A stretch of DNA of 64,000 nucleotides. Source: Labia minor (taxonomy: Eukaryota; Arthropoda; Insecta; Dermaptera; Spongiphoridae). Below, piece by piece: positions 24,527 to 35,841 of this stretch. The notes beneath the pieces were generated by a model. It searched no databases. It saw only the letters and a list, made by a program, of their open reading frames with translations, and was not told the origin of the DNA. The first letter of the stretch is position 1. Every line of letters starts with the position of its first letter. The position numbers and the translations under genes are program-made. The stretch is taken from assembly GCA_963082975.1 (NCBI GenBank), contig OY720345.1, positions 4,167,001 to 4,231,000 of the forward strand. The letters run 5' to 3'.

Positions 24527-25612
24527 ATTTTTTTTTTTAATTCTTTACTCCAAAATGTAATGCTCATGGTTTATTAAAATTTACGATTAGTTTTCTTTTA
24601 TTTATTTATATTTATATATTTATAATTTTCGATCTATAATCTATTTAATTTATTTTCAAATGGAGAATTATGATAACTTTGTTTATTTTAATCTCATTAA
24701 ATCAAAATACGCTCTAATTTGTTTAAATTCATTCAAATGTTCAAACTTTTAAAAAACTTAAAAAATGATCCCTTTAATCTTCTCAGTTTAAGAAGTTTAA
24801 ATTTTAAGTTTAACAAGTTTAATGTGCAACTTGTAAATTATTAATTTAATTTAATAAAATATAATTCTTTTATTTTTTTTTTTAATTTAAAATTAAATCT
24901 ATTCTTAATTCAATTAATAAAACTTATATATTACTTCCTCTATATAACTTACTCTTAGTAAACTCTAGTATGGTAATTGAAATGGAAATTATAATTAATT
25001 GCTCGTCCTCATAAGACATTTAATTATAATTTATGTTTGCAATGGATCGTATATACATTGTATACTATCGAGATATTGACTTGATAGCTTCCTTCAACTT
25101 CCCTTCCACCATTCCCTTCAAGATATCACTTACTATTTTGGAATTGGTTGTTGGCTCATTCAAACAGAACGAAATTCTATCCCTTCCTCTTGCTCTATTT
25201 ACCATCTAAGCGTGCTGCCTTATTATTTGTTTTAACACATAGTTACACTACACACTTTTTTGGTGATTGATTTTCCACCTCAATTACCATGGATTATTTA
25301 TATTAGAGCTCTTTTATTATAAAAAAATAAAAAACAACAACAAACAACTTTAAACTTTTATCATATTTTATTATATCAATCTTCATAGGGCACAATTAAA
25401 TATTATTTAATCTGAATGATATACTAATAAATAAATAAATAAATGTCAATTCATCATTAATATAAAGAAATCAATGATTTATTTTTTTTTTTTTCGGATT
25501 TGCAAATCATATTGTTCTACTTTAATAGGATGCCGAACTCTTTTTTCATGAATAAGTGAAAGGAATTAAAGATTAATAGACGTTTTTTTTTCTCTTGCAA
25601 TCGCTTTAGTCA
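24527..25612. other. AT-rich DNA, no gene seen
   Basis: No supported frame or recognised repeat. A mixed patch around 25060-25220 has no ORF of note. Confidence 0.55.
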
Positions 25613-25822
25613 TCCTTGAATAAAAAAAAATACTTTACTAAATAATTATTTATTAATCGGATGATCATTCAATTGTAACTTTTTTTTATAAATTAAATTT
25701 TAGCAAAGATTTGATATCATATTTCTTTCTTATATTTTTATATTAATTCCTATTTTTACTCTTGTGAAATACTAGTATAATATAATTATATATTAGATTA
25801 TTTATCAGTATAATAAATTTTA
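25613..25822 (+). repeat. Source flank of the duplication found at 30836
   Basis: This AT-rich segment just upstream of SINE copy 2 matches 30836-31027 closely along its length (CTTGAATAAA at one end, TATTAGATTATTTA at the other), with a few substitutions and small indels. It is otherwise unremarkable. Confidence 0.9.
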
Positions 25823-26089
25823 GAAGGCTCCATTGGGTGTGTGGGTAGCGAACCTGCCTCACATTTACATGGTCCTGGGTTCAAATCCCAGGCCTGGCAA
25901 GGGAATTTCCCTAGCTGGGGTCTATGGGACGGAGTCAATCCAGCCTCCGGGAACAACATTGAGGAAAAGCTACTTGATAGCGCCTCTGGTCAAGAAAAGG
26001 TAAAGGTTGAGAGGACCCGTTCTATTGATCATTGAACACCTCATTGATAGGCGTTGTCCTTGCGAAGGACGTACAAAAGTCAGAGGTTT
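25823..26089 (+). repeat. tRNA-derived SINE, copy 2, nearly complete
   Basis: From GAAGGCTCCATTGGGTGTG to GTACAAAAGTCAGAGG. The B-box region reads GGGTTCAAATCCC. The body contains CTATGGGACGGAGTCAA and TTGATAGGCGTTGTCC. The normal poly-T 3' tail is absent. The SINE abuts a mariner fragment, so I see no target duplication. Confidence 0.88.
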
Positions 26090-26106
26090 GGAGTTGATCC
26101 GATTCT

Positions 26107-26260
26107 GTGTCAAACCTTAAGAAAACAGAACGACCGCGTCCTACTCGAAAAGAAGAAAACATTGTTTCCGTGCATGACAATGTGATCGTAAGTCCATCAT
26201 CACCAAGTTCACTGCATATCATCCTTTCAAAAGATCTGAAAATACTTCTTTCAAAAAACA
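26107..26260 (+). pseudogene. Mariner-like transposase N-terminal fragment
   Basis: The plus-strand frame reads RPRPTRKEENIVSVHDNVIV, then a serine/proline stretch, then SLHIILSKDLKI. This matches the end of the second helix-turn-helix region of arthropod mariner-type transposases (pattern R-P-R-T-x-R-T-x-E-N-I-x-x-V, then S-L-x-R-I-L-x-K-D-L). About ten residues of the recognition helix seem to be missing and no catalytic domain follows. The frame continues into a poly-A and AT tract. Dead fragment. Confidence 0.6.
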
Positions 26261-26689
26261 AAAAAAAAAAAAATTTGATAAAAAATACAATTAAGTAAAT
26301 CTTTTGAAAAAACAATGTGATTAAACAACTCTTATTATATTTTAACTTGAACTTGATCTCTAATTTTATTTCAATTTCTATTTATCTACCTGTAGCGTCG
26401 CATTCGTAAATAATCTCTGATTAAAAAAGTCCTGATCCTTTCTTAAGATGCTGCATTTAAAGAAAAAGTTTCTCTTAAATCTTTTATTCTTTTTTTCTGT
26501 CTCACTCTATCTATATATTATTACTTACTTTCGATATATTCTTAAAAATTGTAATCACTTTTTTTTTGATTTTTACTCAAATTCACTCTTCTCTTCTTAT
26601 CAATGATGGTTTATGATATAATATTTACCTATAAATTATTGATTTCTAATGTATTTATTTCTTTTTTCTCTTTGAATTATATATATATA
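26261..26689. other. AT-rich DNA, no gene seen
   Basis: Ends in a short (AT)n tract that forms the insertion site of the next A copy. Confidence 0.55.
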
Positions 26690-27304
26690 TAGCTGGAGTG
26701 TCTCCACTCGACTATCTCACAATTTGAATTGGATTAAATAACATAATATATTATATTTAAATTAAATTTAATTAATTATAAATTATAAATTGAAATTAAT
26801 AAATAATATTTATTAAACTAGCGCATGTTTGGCTCTTGGTTGATGGCACCACGTCACGTGTTGGCGCGTGAGATTTGAAGTGTTAAAAAATTAATTATGG
26901 TACTTTCAGAGATTCAATCAAGCTGAAATTTTATACCAATAGCAGTTTTATATAATTTTTAATCATGTGAAAAATTATCAAACCTATATCTTTATTTTTA
27001 GGGTCACTTTAGAGGAAAAAAAATCAAAACGTTGTAGGTAATGACTCTCTTCCGGTTGAGCTACATTTCTCAAAAGTTAATAGAAAACTACGAATTTTGA
27101 ATAATTCCCGTATACCAAATTTCATTATTCTAGCTCAAACTGTTTTTGCGTAATCTTGGTTACATACATACACACAGAGAGACAGACATTTTTCTCAACC
27201 GTAGTGAAAATGATTCAGGCACCTTCAAAACGTATAAAAACATCAAAATCTCAACATCGAAAATTTTCGTGATCGCAATACTATCTCTGGCGAGATGGTA
27301 AAAA
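26690..27304 (-). repeat. Family A HINE-like element, complete
   Basis: On the minus strand it starts TTTTTACCATCTCGCCAGAG and ends ACTCCAGCT at 26691. The core carries the TG/CA microsatellite, the AAATTTGGTA motif and GCGCCAACACGTGACGTGG. The 3' GCGAGATAGT motif is mutated (tgtgagatagt) but the GAGTG-GAGA-CACTC hairpin is intact. Confidence 0.92.
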
Positions 27305-28594
27305 TGACTCCGTATAAACACAAAGAAACAATACTGCCTATTTTTACGCAGGAAATCCTCACAGTTTTCTTCCTGAGAGAATCCTAACAGTATTTTATTT
27401 TGTTTGCAATTCCCGCGATGTAGCTATTATTATTTGCCAGGTATAATAATCTACTATAATTTTTTTTTTGTTACAAGTGCTTCCTCCCCTCATCACTTTT
27501 CCTAAACAAGTTCTTATCTTCTGCCTCAAGTGTCATCTAATGTTAATTTCTTTTTGAACCAGCAAGGAAATTCATTTTCATTTACATAAATTTAAATAAA
27601 TATGATTAAAAGAGGAATGCAGTTGGTGATTAAGTTGGAAATGAATGGTTAACAGCACAAGATGGGATGATGTGCCATTTGGAAATTAGGTCACCCAGAG
27701 ATCAACGAGGTGGGCATTTCGCTTGGCGATACCCCCCCTTTTTGTTCACCCTAAAATATCTCCCAACGATATCGATCCACCCCTGAAATAGCATCCAATT
27801 GCATGTTTTCAAAGATATACATACATACACTTGAATCGGATAAACTTCAAGGAGTTATGCTTTTTATTTATTTATTTATTTTGTAAAACTTTGTTATAAA
27901 TTATCTCATATAATATTATTCCACTGACCTAGATCTTAAGAATATTACTTTTTTAATATAACACATACATTTCTTCATTTATTTAATTGATTTTCTTAAA
28001 GTTCATCATTCTTCTTCATTAAATACTGAACTGTTTTTTTTTTTTGTTTTTTGTAAATACAAATTACAATCAATTAATATTGATTCATGATTTATGTTAT
28101 AATCATATATATATATTGTGATGATTTTTTTGTATATGGGTGAATATCGAAGGGGAAAATCTAAGAAAAAGAAGGGTTGGTCTCATACGTGTGTAATGGA
28201 AAAGGGTGGACTTTGAATCGGCGTGAACTGATCTGGAGATCTACAAAAAAGAAAAAAAATATTAAATTTATCATTAAGAATTAAATTTATAATAAGATTT
28301 ATTATATTTAATGTTTAAATATAAATTTTTAAAACCTTTAAAGATTTAAATGTAAAGATTTTAAATTATAAAATTATATACAGAAATTTTTTTTTTTTAT
28401 TTTTTATAAAATAAAAATAGGAAGACGTTTTATAAAAGTTATAACTAAACCAATATTTGTGTGTAAACAATTTTTTAATTTTTGAATTATAAAATAAAAA
28501 AACAATCCTTCTCGGAAAACAATATTTTTTGTTAATAATGTAGCCGGACCTTTCGTAGGAGATAGTCCGTGGACGACCGAGTGTAATGGTGGTC
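27305..28594. other. No gene recognised
   Basis: A mixed-composition patch at 27640-27800 and another at 28140-28250 lack a supported frame. The rest is AT-rich with short (AT)n near 28105. Confidence 0.5.
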
Positions 28595-28768
28595 CTTTTT
28601 TACTTTCCCGCATACTTCGTATAAGGGAAGTATTGGAATCGTCAAAAATTTCGACTTCGAGATTTCGATAGATCTTGACGTTTTAGACCTCCCTGAGTCG
28701 AAAAATACCATTTTTCGAATTATGTCTGTGTGTGTGTATGTATGTATGTATGTATGTATGTATGTATG

Positions 28769-28799
<31 letters not shown>

Positions 28800-29250
28800 T
28801 GTCTGTAAGCAAATTTACTCAAAAACTAATCAAGCTAGGACTTCTAAATTTGGTACACCGATATTATTCACAATTTGTAGATTTCTATCAAAATTTCGTC
28901 AAAATCGGTTAACCGGAAGTGGTACTTTACCTACACTGGTTGCGTTTACCTTTCAAGTAAAGTACCAGTTTGCTTCGAGATATTTGCTTCCTATTTTGTA
29001 TATAGATTTAAAAATATGAAAAAAATTGAGATACCAAATTTCATCATGATCTGACTACCGGAAGTGACATTTTACCTATACAAGTAGCGTTTCTTTTTTA
29101 CCGACCGACGATAGTAATGGAGGTATTGTTTTCACACCAAATTTCACCTATGGATATTTTTAGATACCAAGTTTACACATTCTAAATATTCATTCACAAC
29201 TCTTTATACCTATTTATATGCGGGAAAGTCTAGGGGAGGACACTCCCGCT
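28595..29250 (+). repeat. Family C HINE-like element, only copy seen, with a B fragment inside
   Basis: Starts TTTTTTACTTTCCCGCATAC and ends with the 13-bp inverse TATGCGGGAAAGT, a hairpin GGGAG-GACA-CTCCC and GCTTATT. The 5' end can fold (ACTTTCCC with GGGAAGT). A seed ATGTCTGT starts a (TATG)n array at about 28722-28798, which explains the repetitive tyrosine/methionine and histidine/threonine ORFs there. The core after the array (AAATTTGGTACACCGATATT and ACCGGAAGTGG) is clearly related to family A. No protein is encoded. Confidence 0.88.
29094..29165 (+). repeat. Family B 5'-end fragment inside family C
   Basis: TTTTTTACCGACCGACGATA through CACACCAAATTTCACC, then a break. Only the first 70 or so bases of B remain. 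Confidence 0.8.
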
Positions 29251-30001
29251 TATTTCTTCTAATACAGTCCGTCTGCTCTCGACGGTAGCCCATGAACGAA
29301 TGCCCTTGTCTCTTTTCAACAAACGTATTACAATAATAATCCTTTCCAAAAATAAATTTATTTTTAAATAATATTTTTTTTTTTTTTATTATTAATGATA
29401 TTTTTAAAATATCATACACTATATATGTATATAGTTTATTTTTTATAAATTTCTATTTAATTTAATTTTAATAAATTTAGAAAATAATTATATGTATATT
29501 TATTTATTGATATTTAAATCGCCTTTTATTTTAAAAATATTTCGAAACATAAATCAACGAGATGCAAAAATTGACCTTTAATTTCGATTCATCTTTAATT
29601 AATTATAGTTTAAAAAAATATCTATCTATCGTTTGTATTTTTAATTAATACTTATTACAAACTTAGATAAAATATCAAAATTTAATATTTTTTTCAAAAA
29701 GAAGTTTTCTTTATCCATTTCTTTTTTTTTTTTTCTTATCCCTCTCTTGGAAATAAAGATTTAGGATTTAGTTGGATGCATAAATTGTCTAGGTGAAAAA
29801 TTTACTAATTCATTAAAACTTTGAGGATATGATTTATTTTGGTATGCTTTTTATCACAAAAAAAAAAAAAAAAAAAAAATCGATAATTGGATGAAAAAAA
29901 ACTTTTAAAAAGTACCCTTCTTCCATTAATCAAAAATTCAACCCGAGAGTACAGCGTTTTTTATTTTTATTTTTCTCTAATAATTTAGAAGATAATTATT
30001 C
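29251..30001. other. AT-rich DNA, no gene seen
   Basis: Poly-A run at about 29860-29879. The short ORFs here are AT-driven. Confidence 0.55.
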
Positions 30002-30642
30002 TTTTTACTATCTCGCCAGAGATAGTATTGCGATCACGAAAATTTTCGATGTTGAGATTTTGATGTTTTTATACGTTTTGAAGGTTCCTGAATCATTTTC
30101 ACTAAGGTTGAGAAAAATGTCTGTGTGTGTGTGTGTATGTGTGTGTGTATGTGTGTATGTGTGTGTGTATGTATGTAGGCAAGATTACGCAAAAACGGTT
30201 TGAGCTAGAATGATGAAATTTGGTACATGGACATTATTCAAAATTCATAGTTTTCTATCAACTTTTGAGAAATGTAGCTCAACCGGAAGAGGGTCATTAC
30301 CTACAACGTTTTGATTTTTTTTCCTCTAAAGTGACCGTAAAAATAAAGATATATGTTTGATAATTTTTCACATGATTAATAATTGTATAAAACTGCTATA
30401 TATAGAATTTCAGCTTGATTGATTCGCTGAAATTACCAGAATTAATTTTTTAACACTGCAAATCTCACGCGCCAACACGTGACGTGGTGCCATCAACAAA
30501 AAGCCAAACATGCGCTGGTTTAATATTTATTATTTATTATTTATAATTTATAATTAATTAAATTTAATTTAAATATAATATATTATGTTATTTAATCCAA
30601 TTCAAATTGCGAGATAGTCGAGTGGAGACACTCCAGCTAATT
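30002..30642 (+). repeat. Family A HINE-like element, complete reference copy
   Basis: The best copy for defining A. It has TTTTTACTATCTCGCCAGAG with a perfect 8-bp 5' hairpin (ACTATCTC/GAGATAGT), the ATGTCTGT seed and (TG)n/(TATG) array at 30117-30176, AAATTTGGTACATGG, CAACCGGAAGAGGGTCATTA, an AT-rich 3' part, the inverse subterminal motif GCGAGATAGT, the hairpin GAGTG-GAGA-CACTC and a CAGCTAATT end. It is about 640 bp with no coding capacity. Confidence 0.95.
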
Positions 30643-30760
30643 TTAATTTTAGTTTATTTAACTATTAAAACAAATCATAGATATAAATAAATTATAACAA
30701 TTTTCTAAATTATTTATTCTATTCATATTTATTTAAATATAGAAGTTATTTTTGGATACG

Positions 30761-31308
30761 TTAAAACCAATCAAAAAGGCGCCATTGGATGTGTGAGTAG
30801 CTAACCTGCCTCACATTCACATGGTCCCGGGTTCATGCTTGAATAAAAAAAATACTTTACTAAATAATTATTTATTAATCGAATGATCATTCAATTGTAA
30901 CTTTTTTTTTAAAAATTAAATTTTAGCAAAAATTTTTTATCATATTTCTTTCTTATATTTTTATATTAATTTCTATTTTTACTCTTGTGAAATACTAGTA
31001 TAATATAATTATATATTAGATTATTTATGTGGGTAGCGAACCTGCCTCACATTCACATGGTCCTGGATTCAAGTCCCAGGCCTGGCAAGGGAATTTCCCT
31101 AGCTGGGGTCTATGGGACGGAGTCAACCCAGCCTCCGGGAACAACATTGGGAAAAAGCTACTTGATAGCGCCTCCGATCAAGAAAATCAAGATAAAGGTT
31201 GAGAGGACCCGTTCTACTGATCATAGGACACCTCATTGATAAAACAGGCTTGATAGGCGTTGTTCTTGCGTAGGACGTACAAAGTCAGAGGTTTTTTAAA
31301 ACCAATCA
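30761..31308 (+). repeat. Chimeric SINE with 13-bp target duplication, copy 3
   Basis: The target duplication TTAAAACCAATCA occurs at 30761-30773 and again at 31296-31308. Between them lie a SINE head (30776-30835, ending at GGTTCA of the B box), a 192-bp AT-rich insert, then a SINE restarting near its base 20 (TGTGGGTAGCG) and running to the normal 3' end AAAGTCAGAGGTTTTTT. The insert matches the upstream flank of SINE copy 2, so one integration delivered a composite. Confidence 0.9.
30836..31027 (+). repeat. Duplicated flank inside the chimeric SINE
   Basis: Closely matches 25613-25810. Compared with the source, about 35 bases between the flank and the SINE A-box region (including the first bases of the SINE) are missing, and the two sides join directly with at most 1-2 bases of shared sequence. 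Confidence 0.9.
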
Positions 31309-31455
31309 TTTTTCTATCATTACAGAGTTCGTTCATCATAATTAATGTGTAAACATTAAGAAAAACAGTATAATGAAAGAAACACAATTATATTGCATCA
31401 ACAAAATTAGCCCCCGTTTAAAAATGATAAATGAGTACTATTACAACTTTTAACG

Positions 31456-31485
31456 TTTCTTTTCTTATTTTTGTTTCAGGTGAGT
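31456..31485 (+). promoter_or_regulatory. Candidate recursive-splicing (ratchet) site
   Basis: A pyrimidine-rich tract (TTTCTTTTCTTATTTTTG) runs straight into TTTCAG followed by GTGAGTAA. A strong 3' splice site is thus fused to a strong 5' splice site at 31479/31480 with no exon between. This is the form of ratchet points used in stepwise removal of long introns in Drosophila. It lies in sequence with no recognised repeat. The function is inferred from the motif alone. Confidence 0.5.
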
Positions 31486-31493
31486 AAATTGAG

Positions 31494-34411
31494 CGATTCA
31501 TCGTGGCTGTTGGCTTTCTTGCATATCTTCATCCCAACGATATGGTAGTATTTTATTCTTTTCTTACACAAATGATTAATTTTCAACCTGGAAACGACTG
31601 TTTAATTTCACTTCCTCTTTGATTACATGCAGAAAGGTTTTATTAAATTCACTTAAGTAAACATTTCATTTGAATTTTATCTTTCAAAATTGATTCTAAA
31701 CAATAATATAGATTTGTTATTTTGAATTAATAAAATATTTATGAACTTTGGTGAATATGAATTAGTGACCATTAATTTATTAAGTGCTTATTTTCTAATA
31801 AACTTTGTAAATTTAATTTTAAAATGCATTTTCTCGTCTCTGGATTTTTATTTTAATATTTTTTCAATATTACTCTCTTGATTATTTTTTTAAGTACATA
31901 TTTTTATGTTTAATTTAAACTTTTATTAAATATAAAAATTATTTATTTATTTTTTATTTTAAAAAACAAAAAAAAAGTATTTTTCTAAGATTTAAGTTAT
32001 TTTAATTGAATATATATATACACATTTATAATATTTTGAATTTAACATATAGAAAATAATTTAATAAATTTAAAAAAATCCTCTTAAATTGTTTCACTAG
32101 TTTATTCTTGTTATTATAATCTAAATTTGTTTAGCTAATAAAAATAAATATTACAATCATTAAATTAAATTAAAATTTTTATTTTGTAAAAATTTTTGGA
32201 TATTTCAATCTGATCTTTAAATAAATTCTTCTTTTTTTTGGATTAGACAAGTTAGAAAATCTATCAATTGTTTTGACCTCTTGTCTAAATTTTCCTTGTG
32301 ACGGTGATTTGGCCCTCCCTCCGGGGACCAATCCACGGAGACTTGGAAGACAGGCAAGAGGGCCAACCCGGGGGGCACAATTCGCTTTGTCCTTTGAGAG
32401 CAGAGAGAGGATCCCAATGTGAGAAATAAAGCTTCTCGGACTCGAAGAGACTCCTGTCAACTAAACAAGTTTCAGCACTTGATCTGTTTAGATCCAGAAC
32501 AGACAATTCCACTTCGTTATTTTGGAGCATCTTCCATTCCTGGCTTAAAAAGGGAAAGAAAAAACAAAATTGACGCGCTGACATTTCCTTCCATTCACAT
32601 ATCAAAACAATTTATTTTCTATATTATTCTTTTCATCTAAAATTCTCTATTTTCAAAACAAGTCATTTTATATACAAACTCTAGAAAAGTTATTTCTCTT
32701 TAATATATGCTTCATTTATAGTGATTTTATTTAAAATTATATTTATTTAATAAATCTTTTAGAATTAATTTAATAGTTAATAATTTTAATATAAGATGAT
32801 TTTTTGTTTCATTCAAATATTAATTTATATTTATTTTCTATTATAAAAACTATTTAAATCAATTCGTGATAAATAAACGTTTTGAATACGAAAATAAATC
32901 ATCTCAACATTAAAAAAAAAAAATTGATTCCGTCTGACACGAAAGATCTATGAGATGTCATTAAAAAGCTTTGCTTAACTGCTTTCAAATTCTTTTATAT
33001 TATTAAAAAAAAATCACTTTACTTCCATACATAAAGAAAATCTTATTGAAAATTATAATTTAATCTAAATTGAACTAAAAAAAAAAATTTTTATTTAACT
33101 ATATATATGTAGAGATTTCGGAAGGGGTTGGATCGTTGTCTAGGGGTAAATTATCTCGATAGAGCAACAACACTTCTTGTTTGGGTTTTTCTATAAAATG
33201 GTTTATTTATAATAAATATACATAGGCAAATACACACACACACACTCTCTCGTCATCATAGCCAAGCAATCGAACAATCAAGCATCTAACTAGCATCCAA
33301 AACGAATCGAGTTCCTTGAGGGAGTTCCCGTTCCAATTAATATCTAAATCCCGCCCCTACCTATCGGTTGTGGAGGGGGGAGAAGGGGGGAGACTTTCTC
33401 CTGGACGTCACCACAGGCCCGTCTCAAGCATGATGAGGGGATCGGGCATTTGCAACCAGGGACAAGGAAGTGGAGTGAGTTTTCAAAATTCTTTAAACGG
33501 TCGACGGGTAACTAAAGGACATTCATTAGTTACTGTATCAAAATTTTTGCTAAAATTATAAAAAATAAAACTTTTTAATTGTAATTATTTTATTTAAAAT
33601 TTAGATTTCCTTTGGTTGGTTTATTAATTTTCCGCGTATAAATATTTCATGATTAAAATAAAATTAATTCTATAATTAATATAGTTTTTACGAAATACAC
33701 ATTAAGTTCGATATAATATATAAATATATTAAAATAGTTAAAATTAAAAAAAAATTAATTATTAGAGTTATATATTAGTATAGATTATAAGTAGAATAAT
33801 AATATCTGAATAAATTTTGATAAGTTTTGTATTTATTTAATTCAAGATGATAATGCCTTTTTATAAGGTTTATTGCGATCCAAGTGAGTCTATTTATTAA
33901 AATCGTGCAAAGGCAATCATTGTAAAATAAATAATCTAGTAGAAATGCAAATCCATTTTCCAACGACAAAGACAAAAGAGATGGAAAGAGAGATGAGAGG
34001 GAATCGAGTGAATTTCCATTTCAGTTTGTTTCCAACCTTCAATGTCGGGTTTCTCTTTCACTATCAGTTAATTTTGCATTCAGTATCATCTTCACATTAT
34101 CTAAAAATGAAATCATGCTATTTTAAACGGAAAAACTGTAAAATATTTATATTCTTTTATAACAATTATAATATAAGAACAAATATAGATACGTAGCTAT
34201 AGATTGATGATACATTCTAATATCTACAAGACCATGTAAATAAAATTTTTGTTTGCCTAATACTAGTTGCACTTTTATTGATTGTATGTGTGAGCATAGG
34301 TTTCTATTCCCTCCAGTCCTCGGAATGAAAATTGAGGTTTTTGAAATAAAAAGTAGTTCTACCGATCTAGAATATGGAGGAATTGAAGGAAGAATTGACT
34401 ATTTAAAATAA
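31494..34411. other. No gene recognised; two mixed-composition islands
   Basis: Island one (32280-32620) and island two (33120-33560) are much less AT-rich than their surroundings. Both give overlapping ORFs in several frames on one or both strands (up to 106 and 81 residues). This is typical of non-coding DNA with few stops rather than of a gene. Island two contains a CA microsatellite (33232-33245). Neither matches a family I know. Confidence 0.45.
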
Positions 34412-34666
34412 TATAAATATAAAATTTTTTTATAAAATAACGTTTATCTCATGAATTAAAAAGAATAAAATAATTTTTCTATAAGCCTGACAAAGTTTAT
34501 GGATTAATTGCTTCATATTCAACGAAAAACGTTGGGGGCATTTAGTTTTATTTATTCATATGAAAAATCATGTATATCTCAATAAAAAGTCGATGAAAAA
34601 TCGATTTCAATTTGTCAAAAGAGCGAACAGACACCGGGACACACGCCAAGTTGAGAAAAACGTTAT
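34412..34666 (+). repeat. Family E repeat with inverted subterminal motifs, short copy
   Basis: Shares with 46693-47590 an ATAACGTTTWTCTCA motif at the left, the segment CTATAAGCCTGACAAAGTTT, AACGTTGGG, the segment GTCGATGAAAAATCGATTTC, and TTGAGAAAAACGTTAT at the right. The left and right motifs are inverse to each other. The match continues about 28 bases outside the left motif, so the true end lies further out. Confidence 0.7.
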
Positions 34667-34861
34667 AATAATAATAATAATAATAATTAAAAAAAAATGA
34701 TTATTAAATTGGAATTATTTTTCACACACACAATTTAATAATACCAATATTTTATTTTTTATTAATTTTGTTTATCGCATATTGCAAAAAAAAGAAGAAT
34801 GTTTTTTGGTTTATTAATCTTGTTGAATTGTATATACATATTCAATATATATGTATATATA

Positions 34862-34902
<41 letters not shown>

Positions 34903-35442
34903 GTATGTATACCTTTAGGGATATTAACTCGTGGATGTTAAGCAGGCTAAATATCATTTGAAATTGCTTTAATTTATATTCTCAATCCTATAATCCGGAT
35001 AATGCGAACGATATATTTTTTCGACAGAATAGCCAACGTTCTGTATTAAAACAAGTGAACAAATGAAAATTTATGAAACCCATTATTCAATCGGTTTTCT
35101 ATGTGCCCAAATAACACACCACTACTCTCACAATATCACCAACTGTGATTAGATTTGTTAAGGCTTCTTTTTATCTATCTAATATCTGTAAAATTATCAA
35201 ATATCCTTAAATAATTATGTCATTCATAGAATCCATTGAAATAATTTGGAACTTTTTATTTTATTCAATGTATTTATTTTTTTTTCCGTGACATATAATG
35301 TATTAACTTAAGCCCGAGAAATTGAACCTCACCAGCTAATTCTAAAATTAAGATTAAATAAATAAATAAATAAATTTGAATAAATGTTAAGAATGGCATA
35401 AAAATGAGCATAGATCTTAAAATCAATGAAATTAATAAAAAA
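34667..35442. other. AT-rich DNA with TG-rich microsatellite
   Basis: (TAA)n at about 34667-34686 and a (TG/TATG)n array at 34845-34912. No gene seen. Confidence 0.55.
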
Positions 35443-35796
35443 ATAAGCTGGAGTATCTCGCAATTTGAATTGGATTAAATAACATAATATATTATATTTA
35501 AATTAAATTTAATTAATTATAAATTATAAATTAATAAATAATAAATAATATTTATTAAACCAGCGCATGTTTGACTCTTTGTTGATGACACCACGTCAGG
35601 TGTTGGCGCGTGAGATTTGAGATTTGTGTTAAAAAATTAATTCTGATACTTTCAGCTATTCAAGAGCACTTTTATATAATTTTTAATCATGTGAAAAACT
35701 ATCAAACCTATATCTTTATTTTTACGGTCACTTTAGAAGAAAAAAAATCAAAACGTTGTAGGTAATGACCCTCTTCAGGTTGAGCTACATTTCTCC
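35443..35796 (-). repeat. Family A HINE-like element, 5'-truncated, head-to-head partner
   Basis: Minus-strand copy whose 3' end (ACTCCAGCTTATT on its own strand) is at 35443. The hairpin and subterminal motif are partly deleted (only CTGGAGTATCTCGCAATTTG is left). It stops in the middle of the core at GAGCTACATTTCTCC, where a poly-A run begins. Confidence 0.85.
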
Positions 35797-35841
35797 AAAA
35801 AAAAAAAAAAAAATTCAATTTGGTTTTCGTTAATCAGAGAC

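Noticed and set aside
28532-29019. Repetitive ORFs with MYVC or HTYI repeats
   Set aside because: They are translations of the (TATG)n array of family C, on both strands. Not proteins.
32179-32640. Overlapping ORFs of up to 106 residues on both strands
   Set aside because: Open frames in several phases of a less AT-rich island, no domain, no consistent start context.
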